DNA from: Methanosarcinales archaeon
GTDB taxonomy: Archaea > Halobacteriota > Syntropharchaeia > Alkanophagales > Methanospirareceae
NCBI GenBank assembly: GCA_016649585.1
Contig: JAENXH010000103.1
Coordinates: forward strand, 1 to 5,326
Direction of reading: 5' to 3'
DNA length: 5,326 nt
This document shows positions 1-5,326 of this stretch, piece by piece. The stretch's first letter is position 1. Every line of letters begins with the position of its first letter. The notes beneath the pieces were generated by a model. That model ran no database searches. It saw nothing but the letters and a program-made list of their open reading frames with translations, and had not been told where the DNA came from. Both the position numbers and the translations under genes were made by a program.

Positions 1-2655
1 ACGCCCCTGAAGGCTTTGAACAGGGACATGCTTGAACGATTACAATGGTGGTGTAAACGACTTGACCTGCGGTTGGGCGTGAGGCACGGAGACACCTCGA
101 CGCGGGAACGAGAAGCTCAGGCAATGGTTCCACCCGATATTTTAATTACCACGCCGGAAACGTTACAGGCGATATTACCCGGTAGGATTATGCGTGAACA
201 CCTGGCTTCGGTCAGGTGGGTGATCATAGATGAAGTGCACGAGCTTGCGATTGACAAACGCGGCTCTCAACTCGCACTGGCATTAGAGCGGCTTCGCTAC
301 CTAAAAAACGGCGAATTCCAAATCATTGGCTTGTCCGCGACCATCGGCTCGCCAGATAGGGTGGCAAACTTTTTGGTCGGAACAGAAAGAGCTTGCGAGA
401 TAATCAACGTTTCCGTGGCCAGGTCAGTGCAGGTGGAGGTATATTATCCAAAAGCAGATTCGCAGGATTATAAACTGGCTGAGGAGCTTTACACGTATCC
501 CGAAGTTGCTGCTCGGTTACGGTTGATGAAAAAGCTCGTCGAAGAGCATAAATCCACACTGATATTCACCAATACTCGTTCGATAACCGAAATTCTCGGT
601 AGCAGGTTCCGCGTTTGGGATTTAAACTTCCTCGTGGGCGTTCATCACGGGTCGCTCTCCAAGCCGTCAAGAATTAACGTTGAAAGGGGTATTAAGGAAG
701 GCACGCTGCACGGGATTATTTGCACGAGTTCCTTAGAGCTGGGGATAGACATCGGGAGGTTGGATTTTGTCGTTCAATATAACTCACCGAGGCAGGTTAC
801 ACGGCTACTTCAGCGAATAGGTAGAAGCGGTCATAGAGTCGGGGGGATTGCACATGGTGCGATCGTGGTCCAGGATTCAGACGACGCTTTGGAATCTTTA
901 GTAATTTGTCGTCGTTCGCTTGCGGGAGATTTAGAGCCCGCGGACATCCCTGAGAAACCACTTGACGTATTAGCGCATCAAATAGCCGGGTTGCTTCTGA
1001 CAAAAAGGAGATGGAGCTTTGAAGAAGCCTTGAGCATAATAAAAAAAGCATATCCTTATCGAGACCTTGAGGAGCACGAATTGGTCGCCGTGTTGAGTTA
1101 CATGCATTCCCGCATTCCACGACTGCTCTGGTTCTCTGCGGAAGACAAAGTATTCCTAAGACCTCAGCGGATAAAACCGCTCTACAGTTATTATTTCGAG
1201 CATTTGTCCATGATCCCAGAGGAGCGACATTACCTGGTTATTGACGAAGAGGAGGATGTACCGGTCGGCGTTTTAGATGAAGCGTTTGTTGCTGAATACG
1301 CCAGTCCCGGGAACAAGTTCATTGAAGGCGGTCGCGTCTGGAAGATATTGCACGTGTATGGTAACAAGATCTATGTAAAGCACGAAGACGATCCAACCGG
1401 CTCCATCCCGAGCTGGGCGGGTGAAGAGATTCCCGTTCCGTATGCGATTGCTAATGAAGTAGGCAAGATTCGTGGGTTTGTGAAAAGAGAACAAGAGCTT
1501 GAAATTGGTAACGAGGTTGAGACTATGGAAAAGGAACCTCTAAAGAACTATCCGTGTAGCGAGGAGACAATTAATAGAGCTTTAGACGAAGTTGTTCAGC
1601 ACGTGAAAAAGGGTTATCCCGTCCCGACCGATAAGCTGTTAACCCTCGAACGATGGCAGGATCACATAATTCTGCACTGCTCTTTTGGACTACGTGCTAA
1701 TAGAACCTTCGCGATGCTCTTAGCTGCGGTGCTGTCTGACCAGATCGGTGCGCCGGTGGGCGTGCAACAAGACCCGTACCGGATACTGCTCAAAACCGAG
1801 GAGACGACATTGGAGCCAGAAGATGTCGAAGAGATTATCCTCGATTTAGCGGCCAAACCAAATGTTGAACAGCTTGCCTTGAACGCATTAGCCCGCAGTA
1901 GACTATTTAAACGGCGGTTCATCCACGTGGCAAGGAGATTCGGAGCTATAGCAAAGGATGCGGCATTGAGCGGACTCGACGTGGATAACGTGATAAGGAG
2001 CTTTGAAGGTTCCGCGGTCTTTGACGAAGCTTTACGGGAAGCTCAAGATAAGGATGTAGATATAGCTCTAACGGCCTGGCTTTTAAACCGGCTAAACGCT
2101 GGTGAGCTGAAAATAGCGGTAATAAAAGGAGACGAGGTCAGCCCGATTGCAGGAATTGTTGAAGTGATAAAACGTGGATACGAACTCATCCCGCCGGAGC
2201 GAATGCATCGGGTCATCCTAAAATACGTTAGAGCACGGCTGTTAGATGAATCATTGACTTTTGTCTGCACAAACTGCTGGCAGTATACTGCAGTCGAGCG
2301 TATAAATGATGTTGCGTTGGGAGGTATGCAATGCCCGGAATGCGAATCAAATATGATGGGGGCGTTAAAAGCATATGAAAACGAAGTTAGAAGGATTGTA
2401 AGTAAAAGCAAAAGTAAAAGTAAAAAAGCAAGCAAGCTCTTTAACGATGCAGTACAATCGGCTGAATTGATTTCAATCTACGGGAAAGCGGCGTTGCTTA
2501 CTCTTGCGGGTAAAGGGCTCGCCATTGACGATGCCCGTGAAATCTTGAAAAATGAAGATGCGGTGAACGAGCACTTAATCGAATTGATAATCGAATCGGA
2601 AAAGGCAGTTTTGAAGCAGAGGTTTTATAGAACTAAAAAAAGAGAAAAAATATAG
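1..2655 (+). CDS. lhr: Lhr-family superfamily 2 helicase, 5' end outside window
   Basis: ATP-dependent 3'-5' nucleic-acid helicase of the Lhr family, a cytoplasmic SF2 enzyme linked to DNA repair or RNA handling in archaea. The frame is open from base 1, where TPLKALNRDM is motif Ia, so the TTG at 16 is not the true start; Q motif and Walker A (perhaps 70-80 residues, inferred) lie upstream. Numbering from that TTG: TTPETL (45-50, motif Ib), DEVH (72-75, motif II), SAT (107-109, III), TLIFTNTRS (181-189, IV), SSLELGIDIG (238-247, V), QRIGRSGHR (266-274, VI). Next come a winged-helix region, a barrel-like segment with GVLDEAFVAEY (about 408-475), and the Lhr-specific DEAD-associated region around HCSFGLRANRTF (554-565). 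A CxxC...CxxC zinc ribbon (C751, C754, C773, C776) and an SK-repeat linker precede the helical C-terminus. All visible motifs are intact. Family assignment is firm; the archaeal subgroup (aLhr1, aLhr2 or other) is not resolved. Confidence 0.93.
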   Translation, partial: TPLKALNRDMLERLQWWCKRLDLRLGVRHGDTSTREREAQAMVPPDILITTPETLQAILPGRIMREHLASVRWVIIDEVHELAIDKRGSQLALALERLRYLKNGEFQIIGLSATIGSPDRVANFLVGTERACEIINVSVARSVQVEVYYPKADSQDYKLAEELYTYPEVAARLRLMKKLVEEHKSTLIFTNTRSITEILGSRFRVWDLNFLVGVHHGSLSKPSRINVERGIKEGTLHGIICTSSLELGIDIGRLDFVVQYNSPRQVTRLLQRIGRSGHRVGGIAHGAIVVQDSDDALESLVICRRSLAGDLEPADIPEKPLDVLAHQIAGLLLTKRRWSFEEALSIIKKAYPYRDLEEHELVAVLSYMHSRIPRLLWFSAEDKVFLRPQRIKPLYSYYFEHLSMIPEERHYLVIDEEEDVPVGVLDEAFVAEYASPGNKFIEGGRVWKILHVYGNKIYVKHEDDPTGSIPSWAGEEIPVPYAIANEVGKIRGFVKREQELEIGNEVETMEKEPLKNYPCSEETINRALDEVVQHVKKGYPVPTDKLLTLERWQDHIILHCSFGLRANRTFAMLLAAVLSDQIGAPVGVQQDPYRILLKTEETTLEPEDVEEIILDLAAKPNVEQLALNALARSRLFKRRFIHVARRFGAIAKDAALSGLDVDNVIRSFEGSAVFDEALREAQDKDVDIALTAWLLNRLNAGELKIAVIKGDEVSPIAGIVEVIKRGYELIPPERMHRVILKYVRARLLDESLTFVCTNCWQYTAVERINDVALGGMQCPECESNMMGALKAYENEVRRIVSKSKSKSKKASKLFNDAVQSAELISIYGKAALLTLAGKGLAIDDAREILKNEDAVNEHLIELIIESEKAVLKQRFYRTKKREKI
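2401..2424 (+). repeat. Hexamer repeat (AGYAAA)x4 inside lhr
   Basis: Four tandem AGYAAA hexamers encode four Ser-Lys units (residues 796-803 counted from the TTG at 16), followed by KKASK. The repeat sits between the zinc ribbon and the C-terminal helical segment and probably forms a flexible basic linker. Because the unit is 6 bp, gain or loss of copies would change linker length without breaking the frame. Confidence 0.7.
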
Positions 2656-2679
2656 AGGTGTATTTTGATTTACTCCTCT
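2634..2679 (-). terminator. Hairpin plus T-tract, candidate mscS terminator
   Basis: AGAGGTGTA (2654-2662) pairs with TACTCCTCT (2671-2679) as a 9-bp stem with one mismatch and an 8-nt loop. Read on the minus strand, the stem is followed by ATA and then T6-CTC-T7 (complement of 2635-2650), the layout of an intrinsic terminator. It lies about 140-185 nt beyond the mscS stop. The stem overlaps the last bases of the lhr stop codon and the T-tract lies under its last codons (KKREK). On the plus strand the same stem is followed only by TT, with a short T-run at 2693-2696, so it is a weaker candidate for ending lhr transcripts. Confidence 0.42.
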
Positions 2680-2817
2680 TTCCGTTCCATCCTTTTAATC
2701 CCCAAAGATATACTAAGTGTTCATCCCGTTTTACAGGTCTTACATTCTCCACCGTTTTTATTTGAGTGTTTGTTGTAGGTAGTAGGACACTATTTTATCT
2801 CGGTCTGTCTGTCTGTT
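2656..2817. other. Convergent intergenic region
   Basis: AT-rich spacer between the ends of lhr and mscS, with no supportable gene on either strand. Besides the hairpin at its left edge it holds a T5 run at 2755-2759 followed by ATTTG, a possible U-rich stop signal for lhr of the kind archaeal polymerase uses. It also holds a short GTCT tandem repeat (three full units plus GT, 2803-2816) that abuts the mscS stop codon. Confidence 0.55.
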
Positions 2818-3624
2818 TCACTCTTGTTTTAGATGCACGTCCATCTGTGGGAATGGTATTTCTATTCCCTCGCTCTTGAACGTCTCGAAGATTCCTTTGG
2901 TCATATCGCCTTTAACAGTCCAATAGTCCTCTGTTTTCGACCACGCCCTGAGTTGCAGGTTCACGGACGAGTCCGCCAGTTCAGTGACGACCACGGCCGG
3001 TGCCGGATCTTCCAGAACCAGGGAGTGTTTCTTCATCAGATCCATCGCCACCGGAATAGCCCTGTCCAGGTCACTTCCATAACTGACTCCAACGTCAACG
3101 TCCACCCTTCTCGTCGGCATTCTGGTATAATTGACTATCGCGCTTCCCCAGACGAGCTTGTTTGGAAGTGTTATGAATTTATTATCGTATGCCAGGAGCT
3201 CGGTTGCCATCATTCCAATTGCATTTACCTTTCCGGTCATTCCATTCGTGGTGACTACTTCGTCCTTATCAATCGGTCGCAGCGCAGCCAACCAGACCCC
3301 GGCAAATAAATTTGTCATCGTATCCTGCATACCAAAGCCCAAAATCAAACCTATAACTGCTGATAGCCCAAGTACCACAGAACCTACTACAATGCCCACA
3401 GCGCTCACGGCTAACAGTATCACGACAACATAGAGTAGAGCACTTAAGAACCGTGCTAAGAACTCCACCACAAGTTCTGGCAGCTTTGTCTTACCCAGCT
3501 CCTTCTTAAACACCGCGATAATTACCTTTACCGCTATCCAGCCAATGACGAGAACTATTATCGCCGTTAATACCTGCAAAACCGTTATACCCGTGTACGG
3601 GATAGTCCGCCCCAAGTCTATCAT
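2818..3624 (-). CDS. mscS: MscS-type small-conductance mechanosensitive channel
   Basis: Inner-membrane channel of the MscS family, expected to form a heptamer that opens under membrane tension and releases solutes during hypo-osmotic shock. The 268-residue protein has three hydrophobic segments (about 13-38, 58-78, 81-113). The third is the Gly/Ala-rich pore helix, with GLILGFGMQDTMTNLFAG at 92-109, followed by the conserved RPIDKDE. The cytoplasmic beta domain has NGMTGKVNAIG (127-137) and LPNKLVWGSAIVNYTR (153-168). The alpha/beta domain ends in IPFPQMDVHL, the usual family C-terminus. Length fits short archaeal MscS proteins. I chose the ATG at 3624 because GAGGTG lies 11 nt upstream. The in-frame ATG at 3669 (15 more residues) is possible but would be almost leaderless. 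The frame stays open to 3789, but those codons lie in the inserted IS and are not part of the gene. Convergent with lhr; no operon partner visible. Confidence 0.9.
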   Translation of the reverse strand: MIDLGRTIPYTGITVLQVLTAIIVLVIGWIAVKVIIAVFKKELGKTKLPELVVEFLARFLSALLYVVVILLAVSAVGIVVGSVVLGLSAVIGLILGFGMQDTMTNLFAGVWLAALRPIDKDEVVTTNGMTGKVNAIGMMATELLAYDNKFITLPNKLVWGSAIVNYTRMPTRRVDVDVGVSYGSDLDRAIPVAMDLMKKHSLVLEDPAPAVVVTELADSSVNLQLRAWSKTEDYWTVKGDMTKGIFETFKSEGIEIPFPQMDVHLKQE

Positions 3625-3635
3625 CGCTTTAAGAA

Positions 3636-3641
3636 CACCTC
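3636..3641 (-). promoter_or_regulatory. Ribosome binding site for mscS
   Basis: GAGGTG on the minus strand, complementary to the archaeal 16S rRNA tail, ends 11 nt before the ATG at 3624. It is the main reason for preferring this start over the ATG at 3669, which has only a weak AGGT close by. Both the site and the start lie outside the insertion sequence, so they belong to the original gene. Confidence 0.55.
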
Positions 3642-3675
3642 TGTAAATAACATATTTCGCATTATTCATTATACC

Positions 3676-3679
3676 TATA
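3676..3679. repeat. Left target-site duplication (TATA)
   Basis: TATA directly precedes the element's left end (CTTTTGCA) and is matched by TATA at 5162-5165 after the right end. The pre-insertion site would read CTATAG. A 4-bp duplication in a C/T-TA-rich site agrees with what is known of IS701-like elements. Because CTATA and TATAG are reverse complements, the same bases can also be read as part of a 13-bp inverted repeat, so the exact end is not certain. Confidence 0.6.
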
Positions 3680-3705
3680 CTTTTGCACTTTTTATATTTA
3701 GGAAC
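3680..3705 (+). repeat. Left terminal inverted repeat
   Basis: Aligned with the reverse complement of 5136-5161, 17 of 26 positions match without gaps. The outer 8 bp (CTTTTGCA) are perfect and a weaker patch with shared TATA.T, G and AAC follows. This is the expected transposase recognition end. Confidence 0.7.
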
Positions 3706-3729
3706 AGCCACCTTCTTTTTAAAAGTGCA
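3684..3729. repeat. Subterminal inverted repeat TGCACTTTT / AAAAGTGCA
   Basis: TGCACTTTT at 3684-3692 and AAAAGTGCA at 3721-3729 form a perfect 9-bp inverted repeat separated by 28 bp. The outer arm overlaps the terminal repeat and the inner arm lies just upstream of the transposase promoter. The minus-strand TATA-like element at 3692-3700 lies between the arms and shares one base with the outer arm. It could be a second transposase binding site or an operator; the sequence alone does not decide. Confidence 0.55.
3692..3700 (-). promoter_or_regulatory. IS-borne outward TATA-like element facing mscS
   Basis: Minus-strand TAAATATAA, centred about 25 bp upstream of position 3671, is a good archaeal TATA box. 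Transcription would start near 3671 and give mscS a leader of about 47 nt containing its GAGGTG site. The bases just upstream (GTTCC) are a poor BRE, so strength is doubtful. It lies within the insertion sequence and carries the same nonamer as the displaced native promoter. Confidence 0.4.
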
Positions 3730-3730
3730 C

Positions 3731-3752
3731 AGGAAATAATGGTTATATAAAA
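3731..3752 (+). promoter_or_regulatory. Transposase promoter (BRE/TATA)
   Basis: Purine-rich AGGAAATAATGG at 3731-3742, a plausible BRE, is followed by TTATATAAAA at 3743-3752. Start of transcription would be near 3772, leaving a leader of about 20 nt that contains the AGGAGGTG site. The location inside the left end fits a self-contained element. Confidence 0.5.
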
Positions 3753-3777
3753 CTATGCTGGTGTGCCTGTGGACAAT

Positions 3778-3785
3778 AGGAGGTG
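3778..3785 (+). promoter_or_regulatory. Ribosome binding site for the transposase
   Basis: AGGAGGTG, a near-perfect Shine-Dalgarno match, lies 6 nt before the ATG at 3792. This decides the start: the in-frame GTG at 3783 falls within the site itself and cannot be the initiation codon used with it. Confidence 0.75.
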
Positions 3786-3791
3786 GCACAT

Positions 3792-5111
3792 ATGGTAAAC
3801 AAATTCGTTCCTGCGTTGCTCGTGGGCTATCTTGAGGCTTTTAGAGCCGCATTTAACTCCCCAAGCTACTCTTATTTCAAGGGTTTTGTCTGGGCGTTTA
3901 TGCTGATACCGGGGCGGAAACGCGTAACAGATATAGCTAACGCCTGCTTCTTCATGAAGAAGCATGTCAGCAGTTTTGAGCGCTTCCTATCGGAGCATAA
4001 GTGGAGCATGCACCAGGTTATCGCGTCGTTAGTATCGCTGCTATTGTCCCAATTAGCTGATAGGCTCGTGGTACACGGTGCATTCCTGATTGCAGAGGAT
4101 ACGACGTTTGTCAGCAAAGCGAGCAAAAAAATGCGGGGCGTGCAGAGATGGAAGGATTACAGCAGCAATCCGGACCGCGGTGGCTACATATTCGGGCATA
4201 ACTGGTCAATTCTCGGTTTGCTCTCTCCATTTTTCGGACGGTGGTTTTGTTTTCCAATCATAGCAAGGCTGATTCATGGTAAGAAAAATCCCTCTCTGTT
4301 CGTATCTACCCCTGAGGGATTACGTCCGGCAAACTTCTGGGACGTGACGGTCTCAAACGTTCTGTATGCGTGGCAGTTGCTGGGACGCCGGCCACTGCGT
4401 GTGGTAGTGGACGCCTATTTTGCTACCGCCAGCTTCATTAATCCGCTGATGGAGAAGGAGATCGCCGTGATTTCGCGCCTTCGTAAGAATGCTGTTGGCT
4501 GGGACGACACACCAGAATATTCCGGCAGGGGACGCCCGCGAAAGAAGGGGGAACAGTGGAAGTTAGCAGAACTTCTGAGAGCCTTCAAACCCGAACTCGC
4601 CACTGTCCACATCTATGGAAAAGACCGCCAGGTCGCCGCGGTGACGCGTGACGTGTGGCTGAGAAATATACCCAAGAAAGTCAGGGTCGTGGTGATCGAG
4701 GGCATCAAGGAACCCGTCATTTTAGTATGCACCGATTTATCCCTGACCGCAGCCCAGATAATAGAGATTTACGCCGCTCGCTTCTCGCTGGAGATAGCAA
4801 TACGCGATTTAAAGCAGCACTTCGGCTTTGGGGATTATCAAGCTACGACCCCTATCGCAATAAATCGGTTTGTCCAGCTCTGCTGCACCGCTTTTTGCAT
4901 TTGGAAATTGATGTTGCTACCGAAGAACGCGTCCACATGGTTGGACAACATCAAGCCAACGGCAATAACCGAGTCGGCATTCAGTTTCGCACGTGCGCGG
5001 CGTGGGTTGAGGCGTTTTGTCATCAAGCAGATTTTTTTAAATTCCGCACTGACCACAGACTTTAAAAAAATCGAGGACGAATATGAACCAATATTCAGGA
5101 TCGTTGCATAG
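3792..5111 (+). CDS. DDE transposase, IS701/DDE_5-like
   Basis: Transposase that would cut and join the ends of the surrounding element through an RNase H-like DDE domain. The 439-residue protein begins with a helical N-terminal region. Visible active-site motifs are AEDTTF with D103, RVVVDAYF with D207, and Y327-x2-R330-x3-E334-x6-K341, the YREK signature of the IS4 superfamily; catalytic residues are inferred as D103, D207 and E334. The GYIFGHNWSILGLL block (131-144), SGRGRPRKKG (244-253) and LVCTDLSLTAAQIIEIYAAR (311-330) resemble the DDE_5 proteins of IS701-type elements. The gene has no frameshift or internal stop and ends in TAG 50 bp before the element's right end. Its own TATA box and ribosome binding site lie inside the element. 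ISfinder group is inferred; a general IS4-like label would be the fallback. Confidence 0.9.
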   Translation: MVNKFVPALLVGYLEAFRAAFNSPSYSYFKGFVWAFMLIPGRKRVTDIANACFFMKKHVSSFERFLSEHKWSMHQVIASLVSLLLSQLADRLVVHGAFLIAEDTTFVSKASKKMRGVQRWKDYSSNPDRGGYIFGHNWSILGLLSPFFGRWFCFPIIARLIHGKKNPSLFVSTPEGLRPANFWDVTVSNVLYAWQLLGRRPLRVVVDAYFATASFINPLMEKEIAVISRLRKNAVGWDDTPEYSGRGRPRKKGEQWKLAELLRAFKPELATVHIYGKDRQVAAVTRDVWLRNIPKKVRVVVIEGIKEPVILVCTDLSLTAAQIIEIYAARFSLEIAIRDLKQHFGFGDYQATTPIAINRFVQLCCTAFCIWKLMLLPKNASTWLDNIKPTAITESAFSFARARRGLRRFVIKQIFLNSALTTDFKKIEDEYEPIFRIVA

Positions 5112-5136
5112 CTGCTATTATCACATGGATGCATAG
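5105..5136 (+). repeat. TGCATAG direct repeat near IS right end
   Basis: TGCATAG occurs at 5105-5111, overlapping the transposase stop codon, and at 5130-5136. A related TGCA starts the right terminal sequence at 5154. Spacings of 25 and 24 bp could indicate repeated binding sites for transposase, but TGCA is short and palindromic. Confidence 0.35.
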
Positions 5137-5161
5137 TTACCCATTATTATTTCTGCAAAAG
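5136..5161 (-). repeat. Right terminal inverted repeat
   Basis: Reverse complement of the left end, with 8 perfect outer bases and 17 of 26 matches overall. It lies 24 bp after the transposase stop codon. Confidence 0.7.
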
Positions 5162-5165
5162 TATA
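5162..5165. repeat. Right target-site duplication (TATA)
   Basis: Matches TATA at 3676-3679. Joining the flanks through one copy gives CCTATAGTTAA, which links mscS leader sequence to the AT-rich promoter region on the right. Confidence 0.6.
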
Positions 5166-5326
5166 GTTAATAGCAATATACGAGGTTATATTTATTTTTT
5201 TTGGTTTTTAACGGTTTATTTTTAAAATAGATTGTTTATATTGCCTCCATTAAGGTTTTTAGAGATATTGCAGCGCAAATTCAAAATTGGATGGTTTATA
5301 GAAGCGATATTGTAGGTGCTTTAGGG
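5166..5326. other. AT-rich flank, original upstream region of mscS
   Basis: Sequence that would have lain directly upstream of mscS before the insertion. Apart from the promoter-like block at 5186-5204 I see no supportable gene. A plus-strand frame without stops runs from 5231 to the window end (ATG at 5291) and a minus-strand frame runs from the edge to a TAA at 5259-5261. Both are under 35 codons and unrecognised, so either could be the edge of a neighbouring gene or chance. Confidence 0.5.
5186..5204 (-). promoter_or_regulatory. Displaced native mscS promoter
   Basis: On the minus strand CC, eight A residues and TAAATATAA form a strong archaeal BRE plus TATA box. A start about 25 bp downstream of the box centre falls at about 5165, on the insertion point. 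With the element removed, it would give an mscS leader of about 55 nt ending in GAGGTG and the ATG at 3624. In the present arrangement it is 1.5 kb away and points through the element, antisense to the transposase. Confidence 0.5.

Larger units (their letters stand above)
3680..5161 (+). mobile_element. Complete insertion sequence, IS701/DDE_5-like, 1482 bp
   Basis: One intact transposase gene is enclosed by matching ends: CTTTTGCA at 3680 and TGCAAAAG ending at 5161, flanked by TATA duplications. Including the flanks, CTATACTTTTGCA at 3675-3687 is the exact reverse complement of 5154-5166. The left end holds 112 bp of control sequence before the transposase, with a plus-strand promoter, a minus-strand TATA-like element and a subterminal inverted repeat; the right end has 50 bp after the stop. 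Intact frame, ends and duplication suggest a recent and possibly still mobile copy. It sits just upstream of mscS, between that gene and its apparent native promoter. The family call rests on protein motifs and element size. Confidence 0.83.

Noticed and set aside
16..18. TTG as the start of the helicase.
   Set aside because: The frame is open to base 1 and the preceding codons encode the conserved motif Ia (TPLKAL), so the gene begins before the window.
2803..2816. GTCT tandem repeat as a phase-variation tract.
   Set aside because: Only three full units, located just outside the mscS stop codon, so copy changes would not alter a frame.
2653..2832. lhr ends in TAG, and the next two in-frame stops (2776-2778 and 2830-2832) are also TAG, which could suggest amber readthrough with pyrrolysine.
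   Set aside because: The 40 codons after the first TAG look like AT-rich noncoding sequence, the hairpin lies there, and further extension would run antisense to mscS. No pyrrolysine genes are in view.
2833..3309. Open frame of 158 codons on the plus strand.
   Set aside because: It lies wholly antisense to the well-conserved mscS and its translation resembles no protein family; it is a shadow of the real gene.
3783..3785. GTG as the start of the transposase.
   Set aside because: It is part of the AGGAGGTG ribosome binding site that serves the ATG at 3792.
4655..5065. Open frame of 136 codons on the plus strand within the transposase.
   Set aside because: It is a different frame over the conserved YREK region of the transposase, has no ribosome binding site of note and looks like random translation.
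5231..5326. Possible partial genes at the right edge (plus strand with ATG at 5291; minus strand ending at 5259).
   Set aside because: Each is fewer than 35 codons, has no clear ribosome binding site or recognisable motif, and the two overlap on opposite strands.

Overview
The window looks archaeal, most likely euryarchaeal. The evidence is an Lhr-type helicase and an MscS-type channel, both of archaeal flavour, TATA-box promoters about 25 bp upstream of inferred starts, and strong GGAGGTG-like ribosome binding sites. A methanogen or a methane/alkane-oxidising relative would fit, but the lineage is a guess from protein style and was not tested by any search.

Layout. Positions 1-2655 (+) hold most of an Lhr-family DNA/RNA helicase. 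Its N-terminus, with the Q motif and Walker A, lies before the window. A convergent intergenic stretch of 162 bp follows. It starts with a hairpin overlapping the helicase stop codon, which looks like an intrinsic terminator for the opposite strand. Positions 2818-3624 (-) encode a small MscS-type mechanosensitive channel. Positions 3680-5161 are an apparently complete insertion sequence of 1482 bp with one intact DDE transposase (3792-5111, +), related to the IS701/DDE_5 group. The last 165 bp are AT-rich and contain no gene I can support.

The most informative point is the join between the insertion sequence and mscS. The element has matching ends (CTTTTGCA...TGCAAAAG) flanked by a TATA duplication. 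Removing it in silo fuses a good archaeal promoter at 5186-5204 (-) directly to the mscS leader, with the predicted transcription start almost exactly at the insertion point. The element therefore seems to have landed between the mscS promoter and its coding region. Its left end carries the same TTATATTTA nonamer facing mscS, so it may have supplied a replacement promoter. The displaced promoter now points into the element, antisense to the transposase. The open frame of mscS runs 5' into the element and would be over-called if the longest ORF were taken.

The three genes do not form a pathway. The helicase and channel are housekeeping-type genes in convergent orientation, and the insertion sequence is a recent-looking passenger. 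I see no defence system, CRISPR array, RNA gene or new multi-gene system here.
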